Source of the DNA: Chitinophagales bacterium
GTDB taxonomy: Bacteria; Bacteroidota; Bacteroidia; Chitinophagales; Chitinophagaceae
Reading direction: 5' to 3'
Assembly: GCA_020636575.1 (NCBI GenBank)
Contig: JACJXP010000001.1
Location: 806,001 to 870,000 of the forward strand
Length of the DNA stretch: 64,000 bases
The notes under the pieces were generated by a model. That model saw nothing but the letters and a program-made list of their open reading frames with translations. It had not been told where the DNA came from and ran no database searches. Shown piece after piece: positions 31,179 to 40,200 of the stretch. The translations under genes were made by a program, and so were the position numbers. Position 1 is the first letter of the stretch. Each line of letters begins with the position of its first letter.

Positions 31179-34031
31179 ATGGAAAAAAAAGTTTTTCTGC
31201 TTGATGCTTTTGCCCTTGTTTTCCGTGCTTATTATGCATTGATAAGGGCCCCCCGTATCACATCTAAAGGCAAAAACACAAATGCCCAGTTTGGATTTAC
31301 CAATACACTGGTTGAACTTATCAATAAACAGAAACCTACTCATATGGCTGTGTGTTTTGACACAGCCGCTCCTACAGAAAGACATACAGATTTTGCAGAT
31401 TATAAGGCGAACCGCCAGGAAACTCCTGAAGATATCAGCGCAGCCGTTCCAGACATTAAGAAAATTATCGAAGCTTTTAATATCCCAATTATTGAAGTGG
31501 ACGGATACGAAGCCGATGATGTGATAGGTACCTTGAGCAAGCAGGCAGAAAAAGCAGGGTATGAGGTTTATATGGTAACTCCTGATAAAGATTACGGACA
31601 ACTGGTATCAAAAAAAGTCAAGATATATAAACCGGCATACCAGGGGAATGATGTAGAGATCATGGGACCGGAAGAAGTTTGTGCTAAATGGAATATCAAA
31701 GATGTATCGCAGGTTATTGATATGCTGGGTATGATGGGTGATTCTGTAGACAATATTCCTGGTATACCCGGAGTAGGCGAAAAAACGGCTGCAAAATTCC
31801 TGGCACAATATGGATCGCTGGAAGAAACACTGGCGAATGTGGATAGTATAAAAGGAGCCATGGGAGAGAAAGTAAAAAAGGGAAAAGAAATGGCTGTGCT
31901 TTCCAAAAAACTGGCAACCATCATAACTGATGCCCCGGTAGCATTTCATGAAGAAGATTTCAAATTAAAGGACTGGAATGCGGAAAAATTGAAAGAGATA
32001 TTTGCTGAGTTGGAATTCCGCACATTAGGAAAACGTTTATTAGGAGAAGATTTTTCAATTGCAGCTGCATCAAAAGGAGTGACAGAAAAAGAAATTCCCC
32101 AGGGAGTACAAACCGATCTCTTTGGAAATATTATTGAACCAGAAGAAAAAGCAAAAAAGGTGAAAACAGCTGGCCCCTCTGATGAGCTTGGCACTGTGGA
32201 AACAATAGATAAAAATATCAACAATACTTCTCACACATATACTGCTGTTGAAACTGATGCTGCTATAAAAAAACTGGTGGCAGAACTTAAAAAACACAAT
32301 GAGATCTGTTTTGACACAGAAACCACAGGCATTGATGCGAATGAAGCTGAACTGGTTGGGCTGAGTTTTTCTGTTACACCCGGGGAAGCCTGGTATGTTC
32401 CATGCCCTGCTGATCAAAAAAGGACCAAAGAAATACTTGCCTTTTTTGAACCGCTCTTTAGCGATAAAAAGAAAATATGGATCGGCCAGAATACTAAATA
32501 CGATCTATTGGTTTTAAAATGGTACGATGTTGAAATAGCCGGTGACCTGTTCGACACCATGCTGGCCCATTATGTAATAGAGCCTGATGGCAAACGGAGC
32601 ATGGATCTGCTGAGTGAAAAGTTCCTGGGTTATGAACCTGTTTCTATTGAAGAATTAATTGGTAAAAAAGGAAAGAACCAGGGAAGCATGCGGGATGTGG
32701 AAATTGAAAAAATAAAAGACTATGCTGCCGAAGATGCAGACATTACACTTCAGCTGAAAAATGCTTTTGAACCATTATTGTCAAGCCGTGAAGTAGAAAA
32801 AGTTTTTAAAGAAGTAGAAAGTCCACTGGTAAAAGTGTTGGTGGATATGGAATATGAAGGGATCAAAATAGATGTTGACTTCCTGAACGAGTATTCAAAA
32901 GAGCTGGAAAAAGAAGCAAAAAAAGCAGAGGACAGTGTTTACAAACAAGCAGGAGTTAGATTCAACCTTGCATCGCCCAAACAACTGGGTGAAGTTCTGT
33001 TTGACAAATTAAAGCTGGATGACTCCGCCAAAAAAACAAAAACCGGACAATACCAGACGGGTGAAGATGTGTTGCTGAAACTGGCTGCAAGAGGACATAG
33101 TATTGCTGATGATATTCTTACTTTCCGGGAGCTCACAAAATTAAAATCAACTTATGTAGATGCACTTCCACAGTTGATCAACAAAAAAACCGGGCGGGTC
33201 CATACTTCATATGGACAGGCAGTTGCAGTAACAGGCCGGTTACAAAGCAATAATCCCAACTTGCAAAATATTCCTGTACGAACCGACAGAGGAAAAGAGG
33301 TTAGAAAAGCATTTATTCCAAGGGATAGTAAACATGTATTGCTTTCAGCCGACTATTCGCAGATCGAACTCAGGATCGTTGCGGCTATAAGCGGAGATGC
33401 AAATATGTGTAAAGCATTTAAAGATGGAACCGACATTCATACTGCCACAGCTGCAAGAGTATATAATGTAGATGAAAAAGATGTAACAAAAGAAATGCGT
33501 TACAAAGCCAAGAGTGTGAATTTTGGTATTATATATGGACAAGGCGCTTTTGGATTAGCAGATAACTTAGGCATTACCAGAACCGAAGCGAAGGAGATCA
33601 TCGATAATTACAAAAAACAATTTCCGGGTATTCAACAATACATGGATGATACCATCAACTTTGCCCGTGAAAATGGTTATGTGCAAACATTAATGGGGCG
33701 AAAGAGATGGTTGCGGGATATTAATTCAGCCAACTTCACCGTAAGAGGCTTTGCAGAAAGAAACGCCATCAACTCACCTATACAAGGTACGGCTGCAGAT
33801 ATGATCAAGCTGGCGATGCAAAAAGTACATGCAGCAATGAAGAAGGAAAAGATGCAGAGCAAAATGTTACTCCAGGTTCATGATGAATTGGTTTTTGATG
33901 CATTAAAAACAGAAGTAAAAGAATTAAAGCCGCTTATTATTGAGAATATGCAATCTGCCATGCCTCTTCCGCATAAAGTACCCGTTACTGCAGATTGTGG
34001 GCAGGGATTAAATTGGCTTGAGGCACATTAA
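31179..34031 (+). CDS. polA: DNA polymerase I
   Basis: A 950-residue repair and Okazaki-fragment polymerase with all three activities. The 5'-3' exonuclease occupies about 1-290 (FLLDAFALVFRAYYALI, GYEADDVIGTLS, GDSVDNIPGIPGVGEKTAAKFL). The 3'-5' proofreading domain keeps its metal residues (CFDTETTGIDA near 378, IGQNTKYDLLVLKW, YAAEDADITLQL). The polymerase has motif A SADYSQIELR (near 725), motif B RYKAKSVNFGIIYGQG and motif C LQVHDELVFD (near 901). A charged linker between the exonuclease domains is normal for the group. It stands alone between terminators. Confidence 0.98.
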   Translation: MEKKVFLLDAFALVFRAYYALIRAPRITSKGKNTNAQFGFTNTLVELINKQKPTHMAVCFDTAAPTERHTDFADYKANRQETPEDISAAVPDIKKIIEAFNIPIIEVDGYEADDVIGTLSKQAEKAGYEVYMVTPDKDYGQLVSKKVKIYKPAYQGNDVEIMGPEEVCAKWNIKDVSQVIDMLGMMGDSVDNIPGIPGVGEKTAAKFLAQYGSLEETLANVDSIKGAMGEKVKKGKEMAVLSKKLATIITDAPVAFHEEDFKLKDWNAEKLKEIFAELEFRTLGKRLLGEDFSIAAASKGVTEKEIPQGVQTDLFGNIIEPEEKAKKVKTAGPSDELGTVETIDKNINNTSHTYTAVETDAAIKKLVAELKKHNEICFDTETTGIDANEAELVGLSFSVTPGEAWYVPCPADQKRTKEILAFFEPLFSDKKKIWIGQNTKYDLLVLKWYDVEIAGDLFDTMLAHYVIEPDGKRSMDLLSEKFLGYEPVSIEELIGKKGKNQGSMRDVEIEKIKDYAAEDADITLQLKNAFEPLLSSREVEKVFKEVESPLVKVLVDMEYEGIKIDVDFLNEYSKELEKEAKKAEDSVYKQAGVRFNLASPKQLGEVLFDKLKLDDSAKKTKTGQYQTGEDVLLKLAARGHSIADDILTFRELTKLKSTYVDALPQLINKKTGRVHTSYGQAVAVTGRLQSNNPNLQNIPVRTDRGKEVRKAFIPRDSKHVLLSADYSQIELRIVAAISGDANMCKAFKDGTDIHTATAARVYNVDEKDVTKEMRYKAKSVNFGIIYGQGAFGLADNLGITRTEAKEIIDNYKKQFPGIQQYMDDTINFARENGYVQTLMGRKRWLRDINSANFTVRGFAERNAINSPIQGTAADMIKLAMQKVHAAMKKEKMQSKMLLQVHDELVFDALKTEVKELKPLIIENMQSAMPLPHKVPVTADCGQGLNWLEAH

Positions 34032-34128
34032 GTTGTGCATTTCATTCTGAAAAATTCTGTGTTTGGTTGATTTTTATTTTCCTCTGATAATTGTTAATAG
34101 TATCTTTTGCGTCCAAAAAATTTTATTT

Positions 34129-34689
34129 ATGAAAAGAATCTTGACAATTATCCTTGCATTATGCAGCTGGGCGGGTATTTCCGCACAATCAGCCGATGAG
34201 GCGCAAAAATGGATGGAGTTTATGACTCCTTCCAAAATTCATAATATGATGGCCCAATGGGATGGTGAATGGAATGAACAAATAAAAATGTGGATGGCCC
34301 CGGGTGCGCCTGAACAGGAAATGAAATCTATCTGTGTAAACAGGATGATAATGGGCGGCCGCTACCAGGAAAGCAAACATACTGGTGATTTTATGGGAAT
34401 GCCATTTGAAGGCTTAAGTACACTGGCCTGGGACAATGCCCGGAAGCTTTTTGTATCTACATGGATCGATAATTTCGGAACCGGCATTGTAACAATGGAA
34501 GGCACCTGGGATGAAGCAACAAAAACTGCAAACTTAAAAGGGAAAATGACCGACCCTATGACAGGTATGCTGACTGATATACGAGAAGTATTTAAGATAG
34601 TTGATGATAATACGCAGATCATGGAGCAGTACGGAGTAAAGGATGGCACTGAGTATAAGACAATGGAAATAAAGTTTACGAGAAAATAA
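34129..34689 (+). CDS. Exported DUF1579 protein
   Basis: A 186-residue protein starting at the ATG at 34129, which gives a signal peptide (MKRILTIILALCSWAGISAQ). The upstream extension has no role. The mature part matches DUF1579: W.GEWNEQIKMWMAPGAPE, CVNRMIMGGRYQESKHTGDFMGMPFEGLSTLAWDN, and FVSTWIDNFGTGIVTMEGTWD. The fold is probably a lipocalin-like beta barrel; the function is not established. A second W.GEW-type protein occurs at 41425. A clear terminator follows 20 bases after the stop. Confidence 0.88.
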   Translation: MKRILTIILALCSWAGISAQSADEAQKWMEFMTPSKIHNMMAQWDGEWNEQIKMWMAPGAPEQEMKSICVNRMIMGGRYQESKHTGDFMGMPFEGLSTLAWDNARKLFVSTWIDNFGTGIVTMEGTWDEATKTANLKGKMTDPMTGMLTDIREVFKIVDDNTQIMEQYGVKDGTEYKTMEIKFTRK

Positions 34690-34709
34690 TAGGTTATCTC
34701 TACTTTGGA

Positions 34710-34736
34710 AAGCCCGGAGAACCGGGCTTTTTTATT
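34710..34736 (+). terminator. Intrinsic terminator after the DUF1579 gene
   Basis: AAGCCCGG and CCGGGCTT pair around a four-base loop, followed by T-rich sequence. The T run reaches the stop codon of the convergent gene at 34732. Confidence 0.9.
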
Positions 34737-36255
34737 TTTTGATCATTTCAAGTTTATACAGGTCATTTCTTCTGTCTTTCAGATTTTGTACACTACCATA
34801 TTCATGAAGTTCATGTAGCAGTGTAATATCAACATCAGACACAACGATCATTTCTGTATTAGGTGATGCTTCTGCCTTAATGCCATTAACAGGAAAAGCA
34901 AAATCAGATGGTGTGAGTACTGCTGATTGTGCAAACTGCAGGTCCATATTATGCACTTTAGGCAGGTTACCCACCGTTCCGGCGATGGCTACATAGCATT
35001 CATTTTCGATTGCCCTTGCCTGGGCACAATATCGGACCCGGTTATATGCATTTTGTGTATCTGTCAAAAATGGTACAAATAAAATTTTCATTCCCTTGTC
35101 AGCCAGGATACGGGGTAATTCCGGAAATTGTACATCATAGCAGATAAGCATGCCTACTTTACCACAATCAGATTCTATAAGTGGCAACCGATCTCCTCCT
35201 TTCATTCCCCATTCATACTCCTCGGAGGGAGTAGGATGAATTTTATCATAACTATCTCTGCGGCCATCCCTGTGTAGAAAATAAGCAGTATTATAAAGGC
35301 CATCTTCTCTTAACTCAGGCATGCTGCCGGCAATTACATTTACATTATAAGAAATAGCCAGCCTTGATAATTCTTCCACAAGCGGTTCAGTATATTTTGC
35401 CAACTCCCGGATTGCTTTGTGTCCCGGAAGATGATTGTACTTCCCCATTAAAGGGGCATTGAAAAGCTCTGGTAAAACAGCAAAATCAGATTCATAATCA
35501 CTTACTGCATCAATAAAGTATTCAACACTGTTTACAAGATCCTCCAGTTTATCAAAGGGTCGCATCTGCCACTGGATCACACCAATCCGGACGGATTCTT
35601 TTTTACTTTCAATCGGGTTGTATATTTTTTCATAAACAACATTATACCATACCAGCAATGTGGCATATCCCTTCGACTCATTGTCTTCTGGTAAATAATT
35701 CTGCATCACCTTCTTTATCTGGAAATCATTGGCCAGCTGAAAACTCAACGTAGGATCATAAATAGAACGTTTCTTTACTTTTTCAATGTATTCTCGTGGT
35801 GTTAGTTTATCTGCATATTTATGATAATTGGGAATTCGTCCGCCGGCCATTATAGCCCGTAGGTTTAATCCTTCACACACTTTCTTTCTGGCATCATATA
35901 ATCTTCTTGCTAATCGCAAACCCCTGTATTCGGGGTGAATAAAAACCTCTATCCCATATAACACATCCCCGTCAGGATCATGTGTCCCAAAAGAATAATC
36001 CCCGGTTATTTGCCTATAGGTATGTGCATCTCCAAATCGCTTTATATCAATGATGATCGCTAATGCACAACCCACCACTTTATTATCTTTTGTAATACAT
36101 ATTTGTCCTTCCGGAAATTTATCAATTAACCTGGCCAAAGCTTCTTCTTTCCAATATTGCCCCCCAAGAGTAGCATAAGCCTGAATCATTGATTCTTTCA
36201 ACTCCTGGTAGTCAGCCATTGTTAAATTCCTGACCTTTATTTTCGTGGTTGCCAT
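34732..36255 (-). CDS. Fused GNAT acetyltransferase and nitrilase-type amidohydrolase
   Basis: A 507-residue two-domain protein, from the ATG at 36255 (MATTKIKVRNLTMADY). Residues about 5-215 are a GNAT N-acetyltransferase, with VVGCALAIIIDIKRFG and GIEVFIHPEYRGLRLARRLYDAR. The C-terminal about 270 residues are a carbon-nitrogen hydrolase: Glu in FAVLPELFNAP, Lys in YDKIHPTPSEEYEW, Cys in VGMLICYDVQFPE form the triad. The fusion is known in Bacteroidota and other bacteria, usually without an assigned substrate. It could acetylate and de-amidate related amines (inference). It is transcribed alone on the minus strand. Confidence 0.93.
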   Translation of the reverse strand: MATTKIKVRNLTMADYQELKESMIQAYATLGGQYWKEEALARLIDKFPEGQICITKDNKVVGCALAIIIDIKRFGDAHTYRQITGDYSFGTHDPDGDVLYGIEVFIHPEYRGLRLARRLYDARKKVCEGLNLRAIMAGGRIPNYHKYADKLTPREYIEKVKKRSIYDPTLSFQLANDFQIKKVMQNYLPEDNESKGYATLLVWYNVVYEKIYNPIESKKESVRIGVIQWQMRPFDKLEDLVNSVEYFIDAVSDYESDFAVLPELFNAPLMGKYNHLPGHKAIRELAKYTEPLVEELSRLAISYNVNVIAGSMPELREDGLYNTAYFLHRDGRRDSYDKIHPTPSEEYEWGMKGGDRLPLIESDCGKVGMLICYDVQFPELPRILADKGMKILFVPFLTDTQNAYNRVRYCAQARAIENECYVAIAGTVGNLPKVHNMDLQFAQSAVLTPSDFAFPVNGIKAEASPNTEMIVVSDVDITLLHELHEYGSVQNLKDRRNDLYKLEMIKK

Positions 36256-36362
36256 AAAAGCATTTTCCTTAAAATACTGATTATTTCTGTAATAACTAAA
36301 GTAAATCGCTATACGAGAGATCAATCCCTGTAGGTAGTAAATTCCGGAGAACTACAGTAGGA

Positions 36363-36932
36363 TTATCCAGCCTGTTCGTATGCCTTCTTTATCCAGCTGA
36401 TCAGATCTTTGGTGATCATTTTTGCATCTTCCACTTTAATACGATGTGTGCACATAGCATTCCAACTTCCCGCTGCTATGACATTTCCTGAAGCTGCTAC
36501 ACCCTTTATATTGAGCCCAACATCCAGTCTTTCTTTTGTCGATGGCTGAATAATAGCAAATTGCTTTTTTCTTCTTAAGCTCACATAAGTTTTTTTGGGA
36601 GCCACTTCTATATCACTTCCAAACTTTTTTACATCCGCCATTATCTTATCATACCAAGGTTTCAGGTTCTCTTTTCCCTTATACTGCATTGTAATTAAGT
36701 CGTCACTGTTTTCTGCTGCTCCGGCATGCGATTGTTTAGCAAAGTGTACCACAAGATTGGCATTGCCATGTGTAAACCCATGCTTTTCTTTTAAGAATTT
36801 GATCAATTCCCCATGTTTGGCAAAACCCGACTTGTTAACTATGTCGATCCACTGGTTTAATTTTTTGCCGGTATTTTTTTCAATATTGGCGATCTGCGTT
36901 TGCATAGCCTTATCTAACTTTTCGCTGCTCAT
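36363..36932 (-). CDS. DUF4287 and DUF5655 protein
   Basis: A 189-residue soluble protein. Residues about 10-65 match DUF4287 (TGKKLNQWIDIVNKSGFAKHGELIKFLKEKHGFTHGNANLVVH). Residues about 85-185 match DUF5655 (KPWYDKIMADVKKFGSDIEVAPKKTYVSLRRKKQFAIIQPSTKERLDVGLNIKG), a domain also found near DNA- and RNA-acting proteins. No enzyme residues stand out. It lies 107 bases upstream of the nitrilase fusion on the same strand and 91 bases downstream of the xylanase gene. Function unknown. Confidence 0.85.
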   Translation of the reverse strand: MSSEKLDKAMQTQIANIEKNTGKKLNQWIDIVNKSGFAKHGELIKFLKEKHGFTHGNANLVVHFAKQSHAGAAENSDDLITMQYKGKENLKPWYDKIMADVKKFGSDIEVAPKKTYVSLRRKKQFAIIQPSTKERLDVGLNIKGVAASGNVIAAGSWNAMCTHRIKVEDAKMITKDLISWIKKAYEQAG

Positions 36933-37023
36933 AATATTATTTTAAAGTAAAACAATGCTTTCAAAAAATATACATAGATAGCACCAACAAAACAAAAAAT
37001 GAAAGAGATATATCCCCGATTTA

Positions 37024-38202
37024 CTATTTTGAATTTTTCGGTACGGCAAGTACAGAATAATAGGCTTTCTTAGGTTCATAATTTCTATCCCATAATAATG
37101 GATAATTGGTCCGGCCAGGAATGGGATAACCATTCTTCCAACTCATTCCATCATGTACACCCCAAAATGTTACTCTTGCTATTTTTTCTTTTCTACTATA
37201 AAATATCTCAAACAACTCTTTATAACGGTTTGCTAATGCCTGCTGCACATTATCGGGAAGACCATTAGCGTACGGATCAAAAAATTCCTTAAACTCCTCT
37301 AATTGGAACTGTGGGTCACTCATCCCCTGGCCAATGATCTGTCCTTCTTTGGTAAGCGGCAGCACATCTACGTCCAATTCTGTTATCATCACTTTTACTC
37401 CTAATGAAGAAAACGAATCAATGGCCGCTTCTATGTATTCGTTCTTTGGATAGTTTAGTCCCCAATGCCCTTGTATCCCGATTCCGTCTATGCGAATACC
37501 CTCTTTTTGCAGCATCCGTACCATTCGCATGATACCATCCCGCTTGGCGGGCCGCCATGCATTAAAGTCATTGTAGTATAGTTCTGTATCAGGTGCATAC
37601 TCACTGGCAAACCTGAAAGCATTTTTTACTAATGTGTCGCCATTGCCAACTCCTTTTACCCAGGTAGTAGGCCGGTAACTTCCATCATTATCTATCACTT
37701 CATTCACAACATCCCAGGCATCCACTTTACCGTTATACCTCCCGGCAACAACCTGTATGTGCTGACGCATCCTTTCAATTTGCTGTTGAGAATTTTTGGT
37801 TGTTCCATCTTCGTTCCTGAAAAACCATTCTGGTGTTTGATTATGCCATACCAGCGTATGTCCCACAATAAACATATTATTCTTCCTGCCAAACTCCACA
37901 AATTCATCTGCCGGTCCATAGTTAAAAACTCCTGGTTCAGGATTTATCAATGCTGCTTTCATTACATTCTCAACTGTAATGGCATTAAAATCCCGGGCTA
38001 CGATCTCTTGCAGCTTTTTATCATTTCCTCCTGTAATGCCCGGGTTAACTGCTACGCCAACCAGGAAAGCTTTTTTAAATGCATCTTTAAGCGTTGCATC
38101 CGATTGCCGGTTATCTGAATTCCGGTCAGAATTTTCAGAACAAGCAATCAGTATAAAAGAAGAAATGATTATAAAAAATAGGGTGTCTTTAAAATTGTTC
38201 AT
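37024..38202 (-). CDS. GH10 endo-1,4-beta-xylanase lipoprotein
   Basis: A xylan-cutting glycoside hydrolase of 392 residues. I choose the ATG at 38202, which places a lipobox ILIAC with Cys21 right after the hydrophobic segment; a start 15 codons upstream only adds a basic tail. GH10 residues are clear: acid/base Glu168 in WDVVNEVI, nucleophile Glu275 in MITELDVDVL, HTLVWHNQTPEWFF and TFWGVHDGMSWKNGYP. It is the only polysaccharide-degrading enzyme of this type in the window, with no SusC/SusD pair beside it. As a lipoprotein it would act at the cell surface or in the periplasm on oligosaccharides. Confidence 0.95.
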   Translation of the reverse strand: MNNFKDTLFFIIISSFILIACSENSDRNSDNRQSDATLKDAFKKAFLVGVAVNPGITGGNDKKLQEIVARDFNAITVENVMKAALINPEPGVFNYGPADEFVEFGRKNNMFIVGHTLVWHNQTPEWFFRNEDGTTKNSQQQIERMRQHIQVVAGRYNGKVDAWDVVNEVIDNDGSYRPTTWVKGVGNGDTLVKNAFRFASEYAPDTELYYNDFNAWRPAKRDGIMRMVRMLQKEGIRIDGIGIQGHWGLNYPKNEYIEAAIDSFSSLGVKVMITELDVDVLPLTKEGQIIGQGMSDPQFQLEEFKEFFDPYANGLPDNVQQALANRYKELFEIFYSRKEKIARVTFWGVHDGMSWKNGYPIPGRTNYPLLWDRNYEPKKAYYSVLAVPKNSK

Positions 38203-38218
38203 GACAGAGAATCTTTGT

Positions 38219-38680
38219 TTATTTCTTTTTAGGTTTACTTTTTTCATAAAAGCTGATCCAATCCTGCGGGGTTAGTTTTGCAGATAGTTCTCCTATAAGT
38301 TCATATGGAATCTTCTCAATATTCTTAAACCGTATACAACACTTTCCCATATCCAGTTTTCCCATACTAAGCTTTGCATATTCTTTGATAAACCACTTAC
38401 CCAGATCATTCTCTGAATACATACCCATGTGATAGACAGAAATATAATTTTTTTGCGAAGCCAGGCTCATAAACGGCAGAGGCTGCTTCGGGTCGCAATG
38501 ATAGCCTTCGGAATAAAGTGAATGGGGAACCACATAACCGATCATACCGTATCCCATACCTTCTTTAAATCCTTTCGGAAGGTTCTTTTTAATGACTTTG
38601 CGAAGTTTTGTCATTGGCTGTTGCCTTTCTTCAGGCAATTCTGCCAGGTACTGCTCTACCGTTGCTGCTTTTGATTGCAT
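38219..38680 (-). CDS. DUF1801 protein
   Basis: A 153-residue soluble protein. The N-terminal helix VEQYLAELPEERQQPMTKLRKVIKKNLPKGFKEGMGYGMIGYVVP and PFMSLASQKNYISVYHMGMY match DUF1801, which belongs to a YdhG-like fold. The C-terminal CCIRFKNIEKIPYELIGEL segment is also typical. It lies 16 bases upstream of the xylanase ATG on the same strand. Function unknown; the C-terminal KSKPKKK tail is basic. Confidence 0.87.
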   Translation of the reverse strand: MQSKAATVEQYLAELPEERQQPMTKLRKVIKKNLPKGFKEGMGYGMIGYVVPHSLYSEGYHCDPKQPLPFMSLASQKNYISVYHMGMYSENDLGKWFIKEYAKLSMGKLDMGKCCIRFKNIEKIPYELIGELSAKLTPQDWISFYEKSKPKKK

Positions 38681-38686
38681 AATATT

Positions 38687-38749
38687 TTATTTTTCAAAAA
38701 ATTGAATATAGTTACCGTCGAGATCAAGTATAAAGAACATTTTTACCTG
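38687..38749 (-). pseudogene. Fossil of a VOC/glyoxalase-type gene end
   Basis: The minus strand reads QVKMFFILDLDGNYIQFFEK and a stop, immediately after an in-frame stop upstream. The F-x-LD-x-DGN-x-I-x-F pattern is the hallmark of the last beta strands of VOC-fold (glyoxalase/bleomycin-resistance) proteins. Nothing upstream in this frame restores the rest of such a protein. It occupies the 101-base gap between the DUF1801 and SRPBCC genes. An intact VOC gene lies 1 kb further along, but differs in this segment. Confidence 0.6.
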
Positions 38750-38781
38750 TTAGTAGATTATTCGTTATGAGCCATACTGTT

Positions 38782-39282
38782 TTATGCGGTTATCACATTC
38801 TGTATCTTTTCATTCCGGTTCCGAAGATCAACACCGCCTTCCAGCATCGATTTTAAATTAGCCATGTAAAATGTCCAGCCTGTTTTACAACCGATATGCC
38901 AGTTTTGTTTGCCCTTTTCATCTGTGGGTATATCTGTTTGCACCAGTTCTACAATTTGCTCATCCTGTTCATCATAAATTCTCACTGTGCAAATACCAGC
39001 ATCTCCAAACCTGAATTGAAAGAGATCTTTTCCATTACAATCCAGTATCTCACCATGCTCTACCACATCATCTGAATATCCATGCCACCACCAGGAATAG
39101 CCATCACCTTTTTGTACTGATTCGCCGGGTGCATATAAACTCCCGTCCGGTTTTTTATACTCCGATTTTCGAAGAAACCAATACTCAATTCCTTCTTTGG
39201 TTGCCCAACACCAATAAAGTTTTTCAATGGGTACTTTAACGTTTATCCGAACCGAGAACCGGCCCCAGTCAAAATTTGCCAT
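38782..39282 (-). CDS. SRPBCC (START-like, AHSA1-type) domain protein
   Basis: A 166-residue soluble protein with the AHSA1/SRPBCC layout. The N-terminal strand VRINVKVPIEKLYWCWATKEGIEYWFL is the typical ligand-pocket entry. A middle section follows with YSWWWHGYSDDVVEHGEIL, then FQFRFGDAGICTVRIYDEQDEQIVELVQ and a long C-terminal helix GWTFYMANLKSMLEGGVDLR. Such domains bind hydrophobic ligands; none can be named. It is two bases from the DUF6265 stop on the same strand. Confidence 0.88.
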   Translation of the reverse strand: MANFDWGRFSVRINVKVPIEKLYWCWATKEGIEYWFLRKSEYKKPDGSLYAPGESVQKGDGYSWWWHGYSDDVVEHGEILDCNGKDLFQFRFGDAGICTVRIYDEQDEQIVELVQTDIPTDEKGKQNWHIGCKTGWTFYMANLKSMLEGGVDLRNRNEKIQNVITA

Positions 39283-39284
39283 GA

Positions 39285-39755
39285 TCAGTTTTTTTGGCGT
39301 GAATAATAAAAGTCGGATCTCTTATCCGGCATTTCCGGCCCTCCGTCTATATAGGCATGTATTGAATCAATGTTAACAAGAGTGTAAACAATTCTTTTCG
39401 GAAAATCATGTTCAGAATTTTCGGATACAAAACTTGTATCTGTAAAACCGGTGATCTTAAATTTTACCGGTTCATTATTATTCTGTCCAAATGCCAGGGG
39501 AATATAATAGTAGTCTCCTTCAATAAAAGAAATGCTTAGCTCTTCCAGTATTTTCTCTTCTCCGTTTTGAACTCTTTTGCTTTGTCCTTCCATAGATTGT
39601 TCTCCTGCTACTTGCCAGGATTCTACAATAACTCCTCTTTTCGTTTTCATTACCCAGTTTCCTTTCAGCCATTTAAAAGGCATTGATAAGTTCTTTTCAG
39701 CCTGAAGAAATGAACTGAAAACAAACAAGACAAGTATGCAAACTATATAACGCAT
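39285..39755 (-). CDS. Exported DUF6265-like protein
   Basis: A 156-residue protein with a signal peptide (MRYIVCILVLFVFSSFLQA). The mature part has the DUF6265-like pattern: FKWLKGNWVMKTKRGVIVESWQVAG, then a beta-rich region with GDYYYIPLAFGQNNNEPVKFKITG and SENSEHDFPKRIVYTL. The fold is probably a small beta barrel of the lipocalin type. Function unknown. It lies between the SRPBCC and VOC genes with gaps of 2 and 6 bases, so the three are likely co-transcribed. Confidence 0.82.
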   Translation of the reverse strand: MRYIVCILVLFVFSSFLQAEKNLSMPFKWLKGNWVMKTKRGVIVESWQVAGEQSMEGQSKRVQNGEEKILEELSISFIEGDYYYIPLAFGQNNNEPVKFKITGFTDTSFVSENSEHDFPKRIVYTLVNIDSIHAYIDGGPEMPDKRSDFYYSRQKN

Positions 39756-39761
39756 ACATAA

Positions 39762-40151
39762 CTATTGAGATGCCGGAACACTATGTAACCCGATCCTGTT
39801 ACCCTCTGTGTCAATTATAACTGCCATAAAACCATACTCAGGGCTGATCTCTGTTTTAGGCACCAGTATCTTACCACCGGCAGCTTCAGTTTTATCCAAT
39901 ACAGCCTGTACGTCAGGATTTCCATTTAAGTAAATAAGCGGGCCGTCTGTGGCAGATGGTTTATGAAAACCTCCGCTATCTACTACGGCGCCACCTACCT
40001 GTGTCATCATATCATCCAGCGGGAACATCCGCATTTTAATATTTGGCAGGTCAAGAGGAGCCAGCTGAATGCCGAATATGGTTTCATAAAATTTAGTGGC
40101 TCTGTCAAGATCGGTTGAGGGTATCTCAAACCAGCTGATTGCATTTTTCAT
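39762..40151 (-). CDS. VOC (glyoxalase/bleomycin-resistance fold) protein
   Basis: A 129-residue protein made of the two repeated beta-alpha-beta modules of the VOC fold. The opening NAISWFEIPSTDLDRATKFYETIFG and the end EYGFMAVIIDTEGNRIGLHS are diagnostic. A Glu/His metal site is not convincing, so a binding protein or isomerase is as likely as a glyoxalase. It heads a tight minus-strand group with the DUF6265 and SRPBCC genes; the SDR gene upstream is 49 bases away. Confidence 0.9.
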   Translation of the reverse strand: MKNAISWFEIPSTDLDRATKFYETIFGIQLAPLDLPNIKMRMFPLDDMMTQVGGAVVDSGGFHKPSATDGPLIYLNGNPDVQAVLDKTEAAGGKILVPKTEISPEYGFMAVIIDTEGNRIGLHSVPASQ

Positions 40152-40200
40152 AATAACGTTTTTATTTCAATTTTATATTTAAGAAGTAAGAGCGGCCCGG

